Part shown: in pieces, positions 62,810 through 64,000 of the stretch | Layout: every line of letters starts with the position of its first letter | How positions within the stretch are numbered: position 1 is the first letter of the stretch | Source of the DNA: Paenibacillus profundus | GTDB lineage: Bacteria; Bacillota; Bacilli; Paenibacillales; Paenibacillaceae | DNA: 64,000 nucleotides | NCBI RefSeq assembly: GCF_021369635.1 | Contig: NZ_JAJNBZ010000019.1 | Span: 60,671-124,670, forward strand | Reading direction: 5' to 3' | Program-made: the position numbers and the translations under genes | The notes under the pieces: generated by a model | Seen by the model: only the letters and a program-made list of their open reading frames with translations | Told to the model about the DNA's origin: nothing | Database searches by the model: none

Positions 62810-63679
62810 ATGCCGAAGAAAATGATTAACGGCGTGAACCTGCACTATCATGTTTACGGTAAAGGTGTTCCGATATTGTTTATTCATCCGCCATTGTTGA
62901 CATCAGAGAACTTCAATTATCAAGTCGCTCAGCTATCGGCGCATTTCAAGGTAATCACGTTCGACATTCGCGGCCATGGATTAAGCGATGTCTCGAAAGA
63001 ACCGATAACGTACCCGCTCATTGTACGGGACATGCTGCAGTTGATGAATAAGCTCGGAATTGACAAAGCTTATTTATGTGGCTACTCCACAGGGGGAACG
63101 ATTGCTCTGCACGCGTTGTTATCATACCCTGACAGGTTCCAAGGCGGTATATTAGTCAGCACGATGTCTGAGACGAGCGATTATTGGCTGCGATGGAGAA
63201 TCGCACTGGCAATCGCATTGACGAATGTGAAAGCCAAAAATCTGCTTGCATGGGCCATCACGCGGGGCAATGCCGACAGCCGGGAAACGTATAACAATTT
63301 AAAGCGGACGGCAAAGCTCGGGAGAACCGACAATTGGCGTCAGTATTACCGCTGCAGCTTAACTTATAACTGCACAAGTCAATTGAAAAAAATCAAGGCT
63401 CCGATCATGCTCATTTACGGGAAAAAGGATCTGGGGTTCTTCCGTTACGCGGGAAAGCTGCAAAGGAATTTACCGCACTATCAGCTCTACTGGATTAAGG
63501 GTGCCAAGCATCAGATTCCAACCAAAAACGCGTTGGAAATGAATGAGCTGATCCAGCAATGGATTCGGAGGCAGGAGAACGAAGTAAAGCGGGAAGAGAA
63601 GCAGCCTGAAGTCGAGCCTTATCTGGCAGCTAAGATACTTGAAGAATCGTCTGAGTCCATGCAACACCCGCTGGCATAA
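62810..63679 (+). CDS. Alpha/beta hydrolase
   Basis: The 289-residue cytosolic enzyme has the hydrolase fold with HPPLLTSENFN (oxyanion area), FDIRGHGLSD, the nucleophile elbow LCGYSTGGTIALHAL, the acid region LIYGKKDLGFFRY and a late catalytic-type His in IKGAKHQIPTKN. A charged C-terminal tail (REEKQPEVEP) follows. Substrate unknown. AGAGAGGTGA precedes ATG 62810. Confidence 0.85.
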   Translation: MPKKMINGVNLHYHVYGKGVPILFIHPPLLTSENFNYQVAQLSAHFKVITFDIRGHGLSDVSKEPITYPLIVRDMLQLMNKLGIDKAYLCGYSTGGTIALHALLSYPDRFQGGILVSTMSETSDYWLRWRIALAIALTNVKAKNLLAWAITRGNADSRETYNNLKRTAKLGRTDNWRQYYRCSLTYNCTSQLKKIKAPIMLIYGKKDLGFFRYAGKLQRNLPHYQLYWIKGAKHQIPTKNALEMNELIQQWIRRQENEVKREEKQPEVEPYLAAKILEESSESMQHPLA

Positions 63680-63716
63680 GGGGACGAAATATTTTTGCGG
63701 AAAGCGGTCATGAAAG

Positions 63717-63742
63717 TCCGGCAAGCGGTTGCCGGATTTTTT
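63717..63742 (+). terminator. Terminator after the alpha/beta hydrolase
   Basis: TCCGGCAA/TTGCCGGA, 8-bp perfect stem with loop GCGG, then six T residues. Confidence 0.9.
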
Positions 63743-63780
63743 GTCATGCCGCTCATAGTAATGAAAGGATCGTGAACGGT

Positions 63781-63944
63781 ATGCCGCTTGCTATCTTTAT
63801 TTTTTTGGACGGGTTTCGCCACTTGTCGGACTCGTGATTGGTTGGTTTATTCCAGCGATTGCGAAGTGGGCGGTAACCTTGCCGTGGGTGCCTTTTAAAG
63901 GGCCACTTGTACTGATTGCCTCATTAAAAAGGCTCTTTAACTAA
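63781..63944 (+). pseudogene. Fragment of a small membrane protein, possibly YqeB-like
   Basis: ATG 63781 opens a frame that shifts within ~10 codons. The second frame reads SPLVGLVIGWFIPAIAKWAV, then WVPFKGPLVLIASLKRLFN, and stops at 63944. The W.P..GPL.LIAS pattern recalls YqeB-type proteins, but the match is from memory and weak. The protein start and the frame are disrupted. Confidence 0.35.
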
Positions 63945-64000
63945 TTAACTCAACTTTCGCAGCATGAAATCGACAGATATGCCTTGATGTAACTGGGCAG

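Overview
The window looks like chromosomal DNA of a Gram-positive, spore-forming Bacillota, most likely a Paenibacillus or close relative. The evidence is strong AGGAGG-type ribosome binding sites, a Spo0E-family phosphatase, a CotD-like spore coat protein, an M-box and a c-di-AMP (ydaO) riboswitch, a Zur box, CcpA-type cre sites, a gapB-pckA pair and an AraC-GH39 fusion. Species cannot be fixed from sequence alone. About fifteen genes are visibly broken, so this lineage appears to be losing functions.

Layout. 1-5300: a calcium-type P-type ATPase, then a collapsed nitrate-reductase/molybdenum-cofactor locus (narG start joined to moeA end, frameshifted mobB, truncated moaE) ending in an intact moaA. 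5504-9382: a very large secreted two-catalytic-domain chitinase on the minus strand. 9990-14660: an AT-richer accessory island bracketed by two 222-nt direct repeats. It holds a cas-less CRISPR mini-array, tRNA-like sequences, a broken secreted-protein gene, a Spo0E-like gene, and an HTH-TPR regulator whose 3' end overlaps a 36-residue pre-peptide, which looks like an RRNPP-type quorum-sensing receptor/peptide pair. 14497-16649: a frameshifted nucleotide-sugar dehydratase and a MurG-like glycosyltransferase. 16683-26420: small genes (GNAT, two Nudix, DinB, DUF1963-like, DUF1259-like, alpha/beta hydrolase, Rpn-type nuclease) mixed with remnants of a TetR regulator, an IS1182-type transposase and duplicated fragments.

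26758-36085: carbohydrate and central metabolism. An AraC-type regulator fused to a GH39 glycosidase is followed by a PTS EIIC and a GH3 glycosidase, then by gapB-pckA for gluconeogenesis; cre-like sites precede the last two units. 36464-41575: an ankyrin/DUF4274 protein, a HAD phosphatase, a phospholipase-C-like protein, and remnants of an AAA ATPase, a DUF4375 protein, a citrate/malate sensor kinase and transporter, and a LigB-type dioxygenase. 41722-48414: a GH85 endoglycosidase, a TrmB-family regulator, a DUF1361 membrane pair and tagatose-bisphosphate aldolase with an 18-bp palindromic operator.

48676-64000: a methyltransferase, a CAP-domain secreted protein behind a c-di-AMP riboswitch, an ars locus with a broken acr3 pump, an Sm-like small protein, an aromatic-acid-exporter-like protein, an M-box with no magnesium transporter behind it, a RodA/FtsW-type protein, DoxX, a Zur-controlled COG0523 metallochaperone flanked by two copies of a noncoding repeat, two GNATs, DinB, an MFS efflux pump, a CotD-like coat protein and an alpha/beta hydrolase.

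Functional links: GH18, GH85, GH39, GH3 and the PTS component suggest use of chitin, glycans and oligosaccharides, partly under catabolite control. The broken genes suggest lost nitrate respiration, citrate/malate uptake and arsenite efflux. All assignments come from reading the sequence and recalling families; no database search was run.
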